DNA of 64,000 nt from Paracoccaceae bacterium (GTDB lineage Bacteria > Pseudomonadota > Alphaproteobacteria > Rhodobacterales > Rhodobacteraceae). Made by a program: the position numbers and the translations under genes. The DNA lies in NCBI GenBank assembly GCA_017854585.1, contig JAFMHK010000003.1, positions 62,001 to 126,000 of the forward strand. The letters run 5' to 3'. Shown one piece after another: positions 17,063 to 25,764 of this stretch (position 1 is its first letter; each line of letters begins with the position of its first letter). Under the pieces are notes generated by a model. The model was not told the origin of the DNA and ran no database searches. It was given only the letters and a program-made list of their open reading frames with translations.

Positions 17063-17907
17063 ACGCGACCCGCGCCGAAAACCTGCGCGGGTCGCTGTGG
17101 CTGATCGCGGATTTCGGCCTGAACATCTGGGCCCTGAGCATCGTCAAGGCGATGGGGGCAGACTACCCTGCGGTGCAACTTGTGTTTCTGCGGGCGGCCA
17201 TGGGGCTGGCCGTGATGATCCCGTGGGCGGTCCGCGAACGGGCGGTCTTTTCCTCGGTTGACAGGTTGGGGCTGCATGCGCTGCGCGTGGGCCTGTCGAG
17301 CATCACGTTGGCCGCCAGCTTCTTTGCCATCGCGCGGGTGCCCTTCGCGCTCTTCTCGGCGATCAACTTTACCCGGCCCATCCTGCTGATGATCATGGCG
17401 GCCCTGATCTTGGGAGAGCGGATTGCCCGCCCCCGCTGGGTCGCGGCCGTCATTGGACTGGTAGGGGCGATCGTTGCAATGAACCCCGGTGCCGCCCCGC
17501 TGAACTGGGGTGTTGCGGCCCTGATCCTGACGGTTTTGGCAGGCACGCTTGCCGTCATCCTGACCCGACAACTTAAGGGAACACCGACCGTTGTCATGAT
17601 GCTGTTCTACACGGCCGGTTTGACGTTGTGCACCGCGCCAATCGCGCTTGTCGGTTGGCAACCCGTCGCACCGACCGATTTGCCGCTGCTGCTTTCAGTA
17701 GGCATATTTGCCCAAGCGGCGCAGTTCTGCTTTCTCAAGGCCCATTGGCTGGGCGACGCGGGCTTTCTGGGGCCGGTCAGCTATAGCTCGCTGATCCTGT
17801 CCACCGCCGCCGGCTTCTTCTTCTTTGGCGAGGTTCCGACCATGCAGCTTGTTGCTGGGGCGTGCATCATTCTGGGCGCCGGCTACTACATTTCACGCGC
17901 GGCATAG
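17059..17907 (+). CDS. EamA/DMT-family transporter
   Basis: 282 residues from the ATG that overlaps the PIG-L stop (ATGA); a longer frame from 16978 only duplicates PIG-L coding sequence. About ten membrane segments in two EamA repeats; FTRPILLMIMAALILGERIA near 121-140 and FFFGEVPT near 257 are typical repeat ends. The family moves metabolites, often outward. Linkage to the deacetylase suggests efflux of a by-product, but the substrate is unknown. Confidence 0.88.
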   Translation: MNATRAENLRGSLWLIADFGLNIWALSIVKAMGADYPAVQLVFLRAAMGLAVMIPWAVRERAVFSSVDRLGLHALRVGLSSITLAASFFAIARVPFALFSAINFTRPILLMIMAALILGERIARPRWVAAVIGLVGAIVAMNPGAAPLNWGVAALILTVLAGTLAVILTRQLKGTPTVVMMLFYTAGLTLCTAPIALVGWQPVAPTDLPLLLSVGIFAQAAQFCFLKAHWLGDAGFLGPVSYSSLILSTAAGFFFFGEVPTMQLVAGACIILGAGYYISRAA

Positions 17908-17937
17908 AACGCGGCTGAATTGGCCGCAGGCTCACCT

Positions 17938-17961
17938 TGCACCCGCGTCGTGCCGGGTGCA
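17938..17961. repeat. Hairpin before the GAPDH gene
   Basis: Perfect 8-bp stem (TGCACCCG / CGGGTGCA) with an 8-base loop, in the 87-bp gap between the EamA and GAPDH genes. No T-tract follows. It may mark a transcript boundary or sit in the GAPDH leader. Confidence 0.45.
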
Positions 17962-17994
17962 GGTTGCGCGCGAACGAAAAGGGGTAACGACAGC

Positions 17995-18978
17995 ATGGTA
18001 ACCATTGCACTGAACGGCTTCGGGCGCATTGGTCGGTCGGTCCTCAGGGCGTGGCTTCAAGGCCGTTGGCCCGAGCTCGAGATTGTCGCCATCAACGATA
18101 TCGCCGCGCCCGAGGTCTGTGCGTACCTGTTTCAATACGACAGCGTGTTCGGTGTCTTTCCGGGCACAGTTGTCTCGGAAAACGGCGCGCTGGTCATCAA
18201 CGGCCATGCCATCTCGCTGACCCGCACACGGGATCTGGCCGCATTGGATTTGCACGGCGTCGACATCTTGATGGAATGCACGGGCCGCGCCAAGGATCGG
18301 GTGGTCGCCGAACAGGGGCTGGCCGCCGGCGCACGGCGCGTCCTTGTCTCGGGGCCGTCGCCTGATGCCGATCTGACGCTGGTTCTGGGGGCGAATGACG
18401 CGGTATTGACGCCTGCGCACCGGATCGTATCGAATGCGTCTTGCACCACGAACGCCATCGCGCCGCTGGTGCGCGCTTTGGATGACCAATACGGGCTGGA
18501 AACCGCCCTGATGACAACGGTGCACTGCTATACCGGCAGCCAGCCCACCGTGGACCAGCCGATGGGCGATTTGGCGCGGTCCCGTGCCGCCGCGCTGTCG
18601 ATGGTTCCCACCACCACAAGCGCCGAAAGCCTTGTCGATCATGTGTTGCCACATCTGGCCGGGCGTATTACCGGGTCTGCAATTCGGGTACCCTCGGCCA
18701 GCGTGTCATGTGTCGACCTTGCCATCATCACCCGCGCCAGGCCGCAAGCCGACGATGCGGTGGCGTTTCTCAAAGGGATGACCGGGCCGATCATCGGGTT
18801 CACGGATCAGCCGCTGGTGTCGTCCGACCTGCGTGCGCGCCCCGAATCCGTGATCGTGGCGGGACCTGAAATAAAACGTTCCAAGGGCGGAATGCTGCGC
18901 GTCTTTGGCTGGTATGACAATGAATGGGGATTTTCCTGCCGAATGCTGGATGTCGCCCGAAAAATGGGAGAGATGTGA
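17995..18978 (+). CDS. Glyceraldehyde-3-phosphate dehydrogenase paralogue
   Basis: 327 residues from the ATG at 17995, where the Rossmann motif NGFGRIGR begins five residues in. Asp in INDI near 33 favours NAD. Catalytic Cys is in SNASCTTN near 149 and His in TVHCYTG near 176. Several usually fixed positions differ: SMVPTTTSA replaces the common NIIPTSTGA, and RVPSASVSCVDL replaces RVPTPNVSVVDL. This suggests a specialised GAPDH or related phosphate-aldehyde dehydrogenase. Its stop overlaps the next start (TGATG), so it is co-expressed with the GabD-type enzyme. Confidence 0.85.
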   Translation: MVTIALNGFGRIGRSVLRAWLQGRWPELEIVAINDIAAPEVCAYLFQYDSVFGVFPGTVVSENGALVINGHAISLTRTRDLAALDLHGVDILMECTGRAKDRVVAEQGLAAGARRVLVSGPSPDADLTLVLGANDAVLTPAHRIVSNASCTTNAIAPLVRALDDQYGLETALMTTVHCYTGSQPTVDQPMGDLARSRAAALSMVPTTTSAESLVDHVLPHLAGRITGSAIRVPSASVSCVDLAIITRARPQADDAVAFLKGMTGPIIGFTDQPLVSSDLRARPESVIVAGPEIKRSKGGMLRVFGWYDNEWGFSCRMLDVARKMGEM

Positions 18979-20426
18979 TGACCACATGGAATGATTGGAA
19001 GCGCGAGCGCAACTTCATTGCCGGCGCATGGGTTCAGGCCGACAGCGGACAGACCATCGACGTGACCAACCCCGCTACCGGTGCGGTGATCGGCACAATC
19101 CCCGCCGGTGGCGAAGCCGAAACGATGCGCGCCATTGATGCTGCCGCCGCCGCCTTTCCCGGCTTTGCGGCGATGGGCCTGATGGAGCGTGTGGGCCTGT
19201 TGTGGAAACTCCACGATGCGCTGATGGACAACCAAAAGCCGCTTGCAGAGTTGCTGACCATCGAGATGGGCAAACCTCTGGCTGAAGCGATGGGAGAAAT
19301 CGCGATTGGCGCGCAATACGTGCGCTGGTTCGCCGAAGAAGCCCGCCGCGCCAAAGGCGAAATCGTGCCTGCCGGCGTCGCAGGCCGCCGCATCCTGACC
19401 ACACGTCATCCCGTTGGCGTGGTTGGCATGATCACGCCGTGGAACTTCCCGTCCTCGATGCTGGCGCGCAAACTGGCCCCCGCTCTGGCGGTTGGTTGTA
19501 CGGTGGTCGCAAAACCCGCAACCGCCACGCCTTATTCCGGTCTGGCTTGGGCAGCGCTTGCCGAACAGGTCGGGTTTCCCGCCGGCACGGTCAATATCGT
19601 CACCGGATCGGCGCGCAAGATCGCGGGCGCGATGATGGCGCGCGATGAAGTGCGCAAGATCACGTTCACCGGCTCCACCGAAGTTGGCAAGGAACTGATG
19701 CGCGGCGCGGCCGACACCGTAAAGAAGGTGTCAATGGAATTGGGCGGCAACGCACCCTTCATCGTCTTCGACGACGCCGACATCGATGCCGCGATCGAAG
19801 GGGCCATGGTTTCCAAATACCGCAATTCCGGACAAACCTGTGTTTGTGCCAACCGCATCTACGTTCAGGCGGGTGTCTACGATACCTTTGTGGAAAAACT
19901 GATTGCCAAGACCAATGCCCTGAAAGTCGGCAACGGTATGGAAGCGGGCGTGGTTCAGGGCCCGCTGATCGACACCGATGCCGTCGCCAAGGTCGAAGAG
20001 CTGCTGGAAGATGCCAAGGCCAAGGGCGGCAAGGTCGCGTCCGGAGGCAATCGTCATGCGCTGGGTGGGTCGTTCTTCGAGCCAACCGTCGTGACCCACG
20101 CCACTCAGGACATGGCCTTCGCCACCGAGGAAATCTTTGGCCCCCTTGCCCCGGTCTTCAAATTCCAGACCGAGGAAGAGGCGATCAAGATGGCCAACGC
20201 CACCGTTTTCGGTCTGGCCAGCTACGCCTACACGTCCGACCTTTCGCGCGCGTTCCGTCTGAACGAAGGGCTGCAATACGGCATGATCGGCATCAACTCG
20301 GGCCTGATCACCACCGTCGAGGCGCCTTTCGGCGGCATCAAGGAAAGCGGCATGGGAAAAGAGGGCGGCAGTCAGGGTCTCGATGATTACCTCGATACCA
20401 AATACGTCTGCATCGACGGGATCTGA
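18978..20426 (+). CDS. gabD: Succinate-semialdehyde dehydrogenase-type aldehyde dehydrogenase (GabD-like)
   Basis: 482 residues, typical for GabD. Catalytic Glu lies in MELGGNAPF near 254 and Cys in NSGQTCVCANR near 288; the second Cys two residues on is typical of GabD. ITPWNFP near 153 and FTGSTEVGKE near 230 shape the cofactor site; the Lys-Pro-Ala loop VAKPATATP near 178 fits NADP use. The start ATG overlaps the GAPDH stop. It could serve GABA catabolism or another semialdehyde from the sugar cluster; no GABA transaminase is nearby. Confidence 0.85.
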   Translation: MTTWNDWKRERNFIAGAWVQADSGQTIDVTNPATGAVIGTIPAGGEAETMRAIDAAAAAFPGFAAMGLMERVGLLWKLHDALMDNQKPLAELLTIEMGKPLAEAMGEIAIGAQYVRWFAEEARRAKGEIVPAGVAGRRILTTRHPVGVVGMITPWNFPSSMLARKLAPALAVGCTVVAKPATATPYSGLAWAALAEQVGFPAGTVNIVTGSARKIAGAMMARDEVRKITFTGSTEVGKELMRGAADTVKKVSMELGGNAPFIVFDDADIDAAIEGAMVSKYRNSGQTCVCANRIYVQAGVYDTFVEKLIAKTNALKVGNGMEAGVVQGPLIDTDAVAKVEELLEDAKAKGGKVASGGNRHALGGSFFEPTVVTHATQDMAFATEEIFGPLAPVFKFQTEEEAIKMANATVFGLASYAYTSDLSRAFRLNEGLQYGMIGINSGLITTVEAPFGGIKESGMGKEGGSQGLDDYLDTKYVCIDGI

Positions 20427-20432
20427 ACAAAG

Positions 20433-20459
20433 GTGCCGGGTCACCACATGGCCCGGCAC
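20433..20459. terminator. Stem-loop after the GabD gene
   Basis: 8-bp stem GTGCCGGG / CCCGGCAC with an 11-base loop, 7 bases after the gabD stop and before the convergent GntR gene. The downstream sequence ACACCTTCATCTT is only moderately T-rich, so termination strength is uncertain. Confidence 0.6.
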
Positions 20460-20503
20460 ACCTTCATCTTGGCCGGAAAACGCCCGCCGGAGGCATCCGG
20501 TCC

Positions 20504-21184
20504 CTAGCCAAGCGTGACGTCATATCCGATGTCATCCGCCACCAGCCACAAGATCTGTTGCGCCAGCACCGCGCCCTTGGCGTCCCGCGCAATGCGCGTC
20601 AGGCCCAACAACGCCGTATTGCGATCCACCGCCAGCGCTACGGATTCGCCCATCGTGCACAGGCGCGCCGTGATCTGGTCATCGATCGTTGCCACGTCCA
20701 CGCCATGTGCTGCCAAAAATGCAACAAGCTCCGCCGCGCTGTCCTCGTCTGGCGCCGGGATCAAGACCTCGGGCATCACGAGGGTCTCAAGCGCGGCGCG
20801 CTCGCCCCCGCGCTTCAGGACACGCTCCATCGCGACAAGCCGCCCGGTGCCGAACAGGGCCGCTTCGGTCGTACCGGCCCCACGTGTGCTGGTCTTGGCT
20901 CGGAACACCGTCAGCTCCGCCGCCGCACCCAACCCGCCTTTTGCGGCCGCCGTGGCCGTCGGCGCAACAGGCTCGGCAACGATAGTGCCGCGGCCCGGTT
21001 TGCGCGCCAGCAGGCCCATGCCCTCCAACGTGATCAATGCGCGACGCATGGTGCCCTGACTGACGCCAAATTCGTCCGCCAAGCCGAATTCATTGGGCAG
21101 GCGTTGGCCAACGGCCCATTCACCGCTGCGAATGCGCCGAATCATTTCTGTCTCTGCAGCTCTGTAAAGCGGAACACGGGCCAT
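20504..21184 (-). CDS. GntR-family regulator (HutC/UTRA type)
   Basis: 226 residues from the ATG at 21184, which has a strong AGGAGG seven bases upstream; an upstream in-frame start at 21235 would skip it. The N-terminal winged helix (RIRSGEWAVGQRLPNEFGLADEFGVSQ..., about 13-50) is followed by a UTRA-like effector domain with RLVAMERVLKRGG near 118. It is convergent with gabD and 54 bases upstream of the exonuclease gene, so its target could be either side. The effector is unknown. Confidence 0.82.
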   Translation of the reverse strand: MARVPLYRAAETEMIRRIRSGEWAVGQRLPNEFGLADEFGVSQGTMRRALITLEGMGLLARKPGRGTIVAEPVAPTATAAAKGGLGAAAELTVFRAKTSTRGAGTTEAALFGTGRLVAMERVLKRGGERAALETLVMPEVLIPAPDEDSAAELVAFLAAHGVDVATIDDQITARLCTMGESVALAVDRNTALLGLTRIARDAKGAVLAQQILWLVADDIGYDVTLG

Positions 21185-21238
21185 TTTGGCCTCCTGAAAT
21201 GTATCTGTTACAAGACTAATGCTGCAGCGCAGCAAAAG

Positions 21239-23206
21239 TCAATTCAGATGACCGATCAACCGCGCATGTTTATCGAATGCCTTGATCAATGCTCCAAGAT
21301 TGGGCAACTCCGCGGCCTCAAGCATCGGCATCATCTTACGAAACGCCTCGGCCGTGCCCAAAGCGTCGCCAATCGCGGTGTGCCGCTCAACCTCCGGGAT
21401 GGTCACGCCCAATCGGTTGCAAAGCGCATCCAGCGTGTGTTCCGCCGATTGCCCGAACAGGATTGCCGAACATAGCACGGTATCAAGGATCGGCTGATCA
21501 AAGCGCAGTCCCAGTTTAGCTTCGCGCCGCCGCAAGAACGCCATGTCGAAGGGGGCATTATGCGCCACCAACACACTTCCTTGGGCAAAGCGGTGGAACC
21601 GGCGCAGGGCTTCGGTCACGTTTGGGGCATCTGCGACCATCTCGTTCGTGATATGGTGCACCTCGGTCGAGGCGCCGGGGATCCGCTGGCCGGGGTTCAC
21701 CAGCATGTCAAACCGTTCGGCGGCCACCGTCTTGCCGTTCACGATGCGGACGGCTGCGATTTGACAGACTTCATCCACTTGTGGGTTCAAGCCCGTGGTT
21801 TCCGTATCAAACACGACATAGCTGACGTGTTTCAGACGTGTCTCAGAAAGGGCTTTCGGAACCTCTGTACTGAGCAGGTCAAAGTCATAGAGGACCGAAC
21901 CGGCAGCGCGCACCCGCCTGTCGCGCGCAAGCGGCACCGCAACACGAAGCATCGCCCGCCCGTCTTCCAAGGGATCTGCGCGCACGGCGCCGGCATGGCT
22001 GATCAATACGTCGCGACCTGAAAAGCCGGACAATCCGGGGCTAAGCGGTTGCGCCAGCCAGTCGGCAAGGGCTGTGTCTTCCGGCACGCCGCCTGTCCCT
22101 TCAAGCGTCAGAACGCCGGTGTCATCCACCTTCAGAACCAACGCCGCCGCGCCCCACGACAGGGCCAGCCGTTCCAGCAGCCGCGTGATGGCAAAGCCGT
22201 CACACCGCAGCATCACCGCACCAAGATTACAGGTCAGCGTCATACCCTTGCGCGCCAGTCTTGCAGCCAGTGCGGCGCCCAGATCGGTCGCGGCCAGCAC
22301 CTCCATCGGCCACCATTCCGTGTCGGTTTTCGCCTTCTGGCTGGCGACGTCACGGGCAAGCCTTTCCAGTTCCGGATCGTGCACACCCGCGGCGGCCACA
22401 CCCTCCAACAGGTCGTTCAGCAGATGCGCGCGGTCCGCCTGCACCCGCAGCCCCTCGGTTACGTCGCGCAAGGTCAGGATGTAGCCGGGGGCGGCCGTCT
22501 CTTGCCCTTCAAGCCGCAAAAGCCTCATCCGCGCTTCCAGAAGGCGCGCCCCTTCCCGCGTGGCGCACAAGATGTCGGCGCCTTGATCCGGCTCATGGCG
22601 CAGCAACCTGTCATAGGCCTGCAAGATCGGACCCGGTAACAGCAATCCCGCAAGCGGGCGGTTCAGGCCAAGGGCGTCCGTGGCACCCAGAATGCCGCGC
22701 ACCTGACTATTGTAAAGCGCGACGGTGTGCTGGGGCGTGCAGAACATCACGCCATCTGGCACCTCTGCCAACAACGTCTCAAGCCGCGATTTCTCAAGGC
22801 TCAGCCGCGCGGTTTCGCGGCCCACGGCCATTGCCATCGCGTTGCGTGTTTCGGTCAGGTTGGCGGCCACGGCCTGTGCCGCCGGGGCCAGATCGCCCAG
22901 ATAGCGCGCCGGGGCATCGTCAATCGCGTGCGCCACATCGGTGTGGGCGCGGGCGCGCATTTCCGCGGCCAGACGCTCCACGGGGCGCGCGACGTTCTCA
23001 TCGAACATCACCCACATCCAAGTGGTCAGCCCAAGGATCGCGATCACGGCGACGACGCCCGCAATGATGAAGGACGACAACGCATGCGCCTCGCCCAGCC
23101 GCAAATAACCAAGGATCAGTCCCCCGACCACAAGACTGGCGGCCCCAATCGCCAGCAGGGCGAAGAACAAGAAAATACGCAGACGCAGGCTCAGGTGCAT
23201 GAACAT
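21239..23206 (-). CDS. Membrane sensor-like protein with DEDDh 3'-5' exonuclease domain
   Basis: 655 residues. Two membrane segments (about 10-34 and 45-66) and a HAMP-like linker precede a PAS-like region (about 140-250), a degenerate histidine-kinase-like stretch (about 251-427) without an H-box, and a DnaQ/RNase T exonuclease domain (about 460-630). Exonuclease residues are intact: Asp467 and Glu469 in FDTETTGL, Asp554 in HNAPFD, His609 and Asp614 in RHTAIGD. Similar proteins sit next to DUF294 and ActP-type genes in pseudomonads (the PA3232-PA3235 neighbourhood, from memory). The role is unknown; nucleotide or RNA/DNA end trimming tied to a sensed signal is inference. Confidence 0.82.
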   Translation of the reverse strand: MFMHLSLRLRIFLFFALLAIGAASLVVGGLILGYLRLGEAHALSSFIIAGVVAVIAILGLTTWMWVMFDENVARPVERLAAEMRARAHTDVAHAIDDAPARYLGDLAPAAQAVAANLTETRNAMAMAVGRETARLSLEKSRLETLLAEVPDGVMFCTPQHTVALYNSQVRGILGATDALGLNRPLAGLLLPGPILQAYDRLLRHEPDQGADILCATREGARLLEARMRLLRLEGQETAAPGYILTLRDVTEGLRVQADRAHLLNDLLEGVAAAGVHDPELERLARDVASQKAKTDTEWWPMEVLAATDLGAALAARLARKGMTLTCNLGAVMLRCDGFAITRLLERLALSWGAAALVLKVDDTGVLTLEGTGGVPEDTALADWLAQPLSPGLSGFSGRDVLISHAGAVRADPLEDGRAMLRVAVPLARDRRVRAAGSVLYDFDLLSTEVPKALSETRLKHVSYVVFDTETTGLNPQVDEVCQIAAVRIVNGKTVAAERFDMLVNPGQRIPGASTEVHHITNEMVADAPNVTEALRRFHRFAQGSVLVAHNAPFDMAFLRRREAKLGLRFDQPILDTVLCSAILFGQSAEHTLDALCNRLGVTIPEVERHTAIGDALGTAEAFRKMMPMLEAAELPNLGALIKAFDKHARLIGHLN

Positions 23207-23277
23207 GGGCGGCGGGCCTCCTCCTGCCCGCGATTACGGCTGTTGCGGCCCCTCCCGGTCGCAAACATGCCTGTGAC

Positions 23278-23814
23278 TTAGTTGGTGGCAGCCCCCGTTC
23301 CTTCGCAGGCTGCCAGAACAAGCGCGTCATCCGCGGCCACTGCCGTCCACTGGACGTTCAGGGGCCGTCCATCATCGTCAAATTCCAAGCCGTCGATCAC
23401 ACTGGCCCGGGTCCGTTCGGTGCAATCGACCAGTGTCGGCATCTCGACCGCCGCATTGAACCGCTGAAACAGGTAGAAGTTCAACAAATGCACATCGGGC
23501 ACGGCCTCATTCGTCCGCTCTGACAATCGGTCGATGGCGACGAACGCGGTTACATAGGGGGCCACGAAGGTCCACGGCCGATACCAGTTTTGCTGATCGC
23601 GCACTGTTACCACCTCCATCCCTTCGGGCAGATTGGCGTGGGTGTTTCCATACCAACTGTATTCGCTGCCGATGGTGGCGGCCAACATGCACAGGCCTGC
23701 GGCAACCGGTGTTGCGCCCTTTGGAATGCGTTCCTTGTAGAGAAACCGCAGCATCAGGACAAAGCCCGCGCCGGCAAAGCCCGCCACAAAGGTGCCAATC
23801 AGCGTATAGATCAT
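23278..23814 (-). CDS. Small membrane protein of unknown function
   Basis: 178 residues. Two membrane segments (about 3-23 and 35-52) and a C-terminal domain of about 120 residues with two Cys (in LVDCTERT near 129 and AACEGT near 171), which could form a disulfide if periplasmic. I do not recognise the family. It lies between the DUF294 and exonuclease genes, 19 bases after the first, and is probably co-transcribed with them. Confidence 0.7.
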   Translation of the reverse strand: MIYTLIGTFVAGFAGAGFVLMLRFLYKERIPKGATPVAAGLCMLAATIGSEYSWYGNTHANLPEGMEVVTVRDQQNWYRPWTFVAPYVTAFVAIDRLSERTNEAVPDVHLLNFYLFQRFNAAVEMPTLVDCTERTRASVIDGLEFDDDGRPLNVQWTAVAADDALVLAACEGTGAATN

Positions 23815-23833
23815 GGGGGCAAATGCCTTTCGC

Positions 23834-25648
23834 TCAGGTCAGGGGGCCGCCGCGCGAACCGGCGGCGGATTGCATCGTCTTGATGACCACGAACGCATCG
23901 CGCAAGTGGCTACGTTCGAAATCGCTCAGGTCCGTCGGCGCCATGAAGTTATCCGGCTTTTCCCCGCGTTTGATCTGCGCGGCCTGATGGGCCAGCCGGA
24001 TATCGGCGATCATGTCGTAGGCGTCAATCAGGTCGCGGCCACCGGTCGACGATATGAGGCGTGCGTCAACCGCCGCCTCCAGCCGGGCACGGGTATTGGC
24101 CACGGTCAATTGACCGCGCAGCGCATAGATGCGGCCAAGATCGACCACCGGCACGACACCGTTATGCTTGAGGTCGATTGTGTTCTTGTGCTCGCCGGAT
24201 CGGACGGTGGCAAAGCCACGGAACAAGCCAAGCGGTGTGTGATGCTTCAACGAGTTTGAAATCATGTGCGCCACGAAGATCGAATTCTTGGCGGCTTTCG
24301 CCAACGTGTCGGCCTGCAGGTCGGCGAACAGGGTATCGGTCCCGCCAATTGGGCGCAGGTCGAACATGACCGATGCCAGCATCTGCGCCTCGGGGTTGGG
24401 GGTGGCGATCCAGCGGTCGAAATACTGCCGCCAGACGCGCAGGGGTTGGCGCCATTGCGGATTGGTGGCCATCATGTCTCCCGGACAATAGAAATATCCC
24501 GCCGCGTCCAGTCCGTCGCTCACGAACCGGGCCAGCGCGGCAAAATACGCATCGTCTTCGGGGGTCGCGGCATCATCCAGTATCAGGCAATTGTCCTGAT
24601 CGCTGACGCCGGTTTGTTCTTGGCGCCCCTGACTGCCGCAAGCCAGCCAAAGGTAGGGGACAGGCGGCGGCCCCAGCTTTGCCTCGGCCAGTGTCAGCAG
24701 ACGGCGGGTGGTGGCATCGCCGATATCGGTGATCAGGCGGGTGACGACCTGATGTGCGTTGTTCCCGCCAACCAGTTGCACCAGAAGTTGCGGGATGCGG
24801 TGTACGATCTGGGCCAGCGCGGCGGGGCTTGATGCTTGGGCGATTTCCTGAATCAGCGCGGCCGATGATGTGGCTTGAAACCGCGTCAGGTCGGTCTGGG
24901 TCAGTATCCCGACCAAGCGTTTGCCATCCGTCACCGGCATGTGTGTGATGCCGCGTTCCACCATCGCATGTAGTACATCGGACACTAACGCCGATGGGGG
25001 CAGGGTGACGGGGTTTACAGTCATGATGGCGTCAACAGGCGTGTCCAGGGGCAGCCCTTCGGCCATGGCCTTGTTGGTCAGGTCGCGCGTCGTGACGATG
25101 CCCTGCAGGCTGTCGCCGCTTGTCACCAGAATACAGCTGACGCGCCGGTCGCGCATCAGACCCGCCGCTGCCCGAATGGTCGTGCCGGGCGGGCAGGTCA
25201 GGGGGCTGGGCGTCATCATCTCGGCCAGCGCCATGGTCGTCAGGTCTTGCCTGCGGGCCTGTGTCGGGCGGGTGCGGTCGAAGAAGCGCCTGAAGCTTGG
25301 GTGTTTGTCGACCAGCGCATGGAAGGTCGCGGCCGGTATGTTGATCACGCGGGTCGGTTCGGTCGCGATGGCGTTGACCGGGGCGATCCCGTCCCGCATC
25401 AGTCCGCGCTCGCCAAATGAATTGCGAGGCCCGAGGATCGACAGCAATTCGCCGGTCGGATCGGTGATATCAATCCGCCCCTCCACGATCAGGCACAATG
25501 CCGACACCGGTTCGCCAACGCGGTAGACTTGTGTTCCTTCGGGGTAATCCACCGCCGTCACCGCATGCGACAGCGCGGTCAGATCGTCCGGTGGCAGGCT
25601 GTCATAAGGGTGAGACTGTGCCAGAAAACGCGCGATATCGTGGGGCAT
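23834..25648 (-). CDS. cNMP-binding / CBS / DUF294 nucleotidyltransferase protein
   Basis: 604 residues from the ATG at 25648; a start at 25687 would add a basic leader without support. Domains in order: cyclic-nucleotide-binding-like (15-125), CBS pair (about 140-260), and a GlnD-like DUF294 nucleotidyltransferase with GSQGRQE at 338-344 and metal Asp350/Asp352 in VSDQDN, followed by its C-terminal helical domain. The fold suggests nucleotidyl transfer to a protein, controlled by nucleotides. It is located between the symporter and exonuclease genes, so a control role in carboxylate uptake is likely but untested. Confidence 0.88.
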   Translation of the reverse strand: MPHDIARFLAQSHPYDSLPPDDLTALSHAVTAVDYPEGTQVYRVGEPVSALCLIVEGRIDITDPTGELLSILGPRNSFGERGLMRDGIAPVNAIATEPTRVINIPAATFHALVDKHPSFRRFFDRTRPTQARRQDLTTMALAEMMTPSPLTCPPGTTIRAAAGLMRDRRVSCILVTSGDSLQGIVTTRDLTNKAMAEGLPLDTPVDAIMTVNPVTLPPSALVSDVLHAMVERGITHMPVTDGKRLVGILTQTDLTRFQATSSAALIQEIAQASSPAALAQIVHRIPQLLVQLVGGNNAHQVVTRLITDIGDATTRRLLTLAEAKLGPPPVPYLWLACGSQGRQEQTGVSDQDNCLILDDAATPEDDAYFAALARFVSDGLDAAGYFYCPGDMMATNPQWRQPLRVWRQYFDRWIATPNPEAQMLASVMFDLRPIGGTDTLFADLQADTLAKAAKNSIFVAHMISNSLKHHTPLGLFRGFATVRSGEHKNTIDLKHNGVVPVVDLGRIYALRGQLTVANTRARLEAAVDARLISSTGGRDLIDAYDMIADIRLAHQAAQIKRGEKPDNFMAPTDLSDFERSHLRDAFVVIKTMQSAAGSRGGPLT

Positions 25649-25679
25649 AGGCCGGGTCCGCCTTGCTTGTGAATGCGAT

Positions 25680-25709
25680 GGGCGCAACCCGACAAGACGG
25701 GGTGCGCCC
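25680..25709. terminator. Hairpin after the symporter gene
   Basis: Stem GGGCGCA-a-CCC / GGG-g-TGCGCCC with an 8-base loop, between the symporter stop (25765) and the DUF294 start (25648). No T-tract follows on the minus strand, so it may attenuate rather than end transcription. Confidence 0.5.
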
Positions 25710-25764
25710 TTGTTGTAAACAGGGCCAGCGTTGCGGCCAGCCCTGCATTGGCTGTGTCAGCCGA

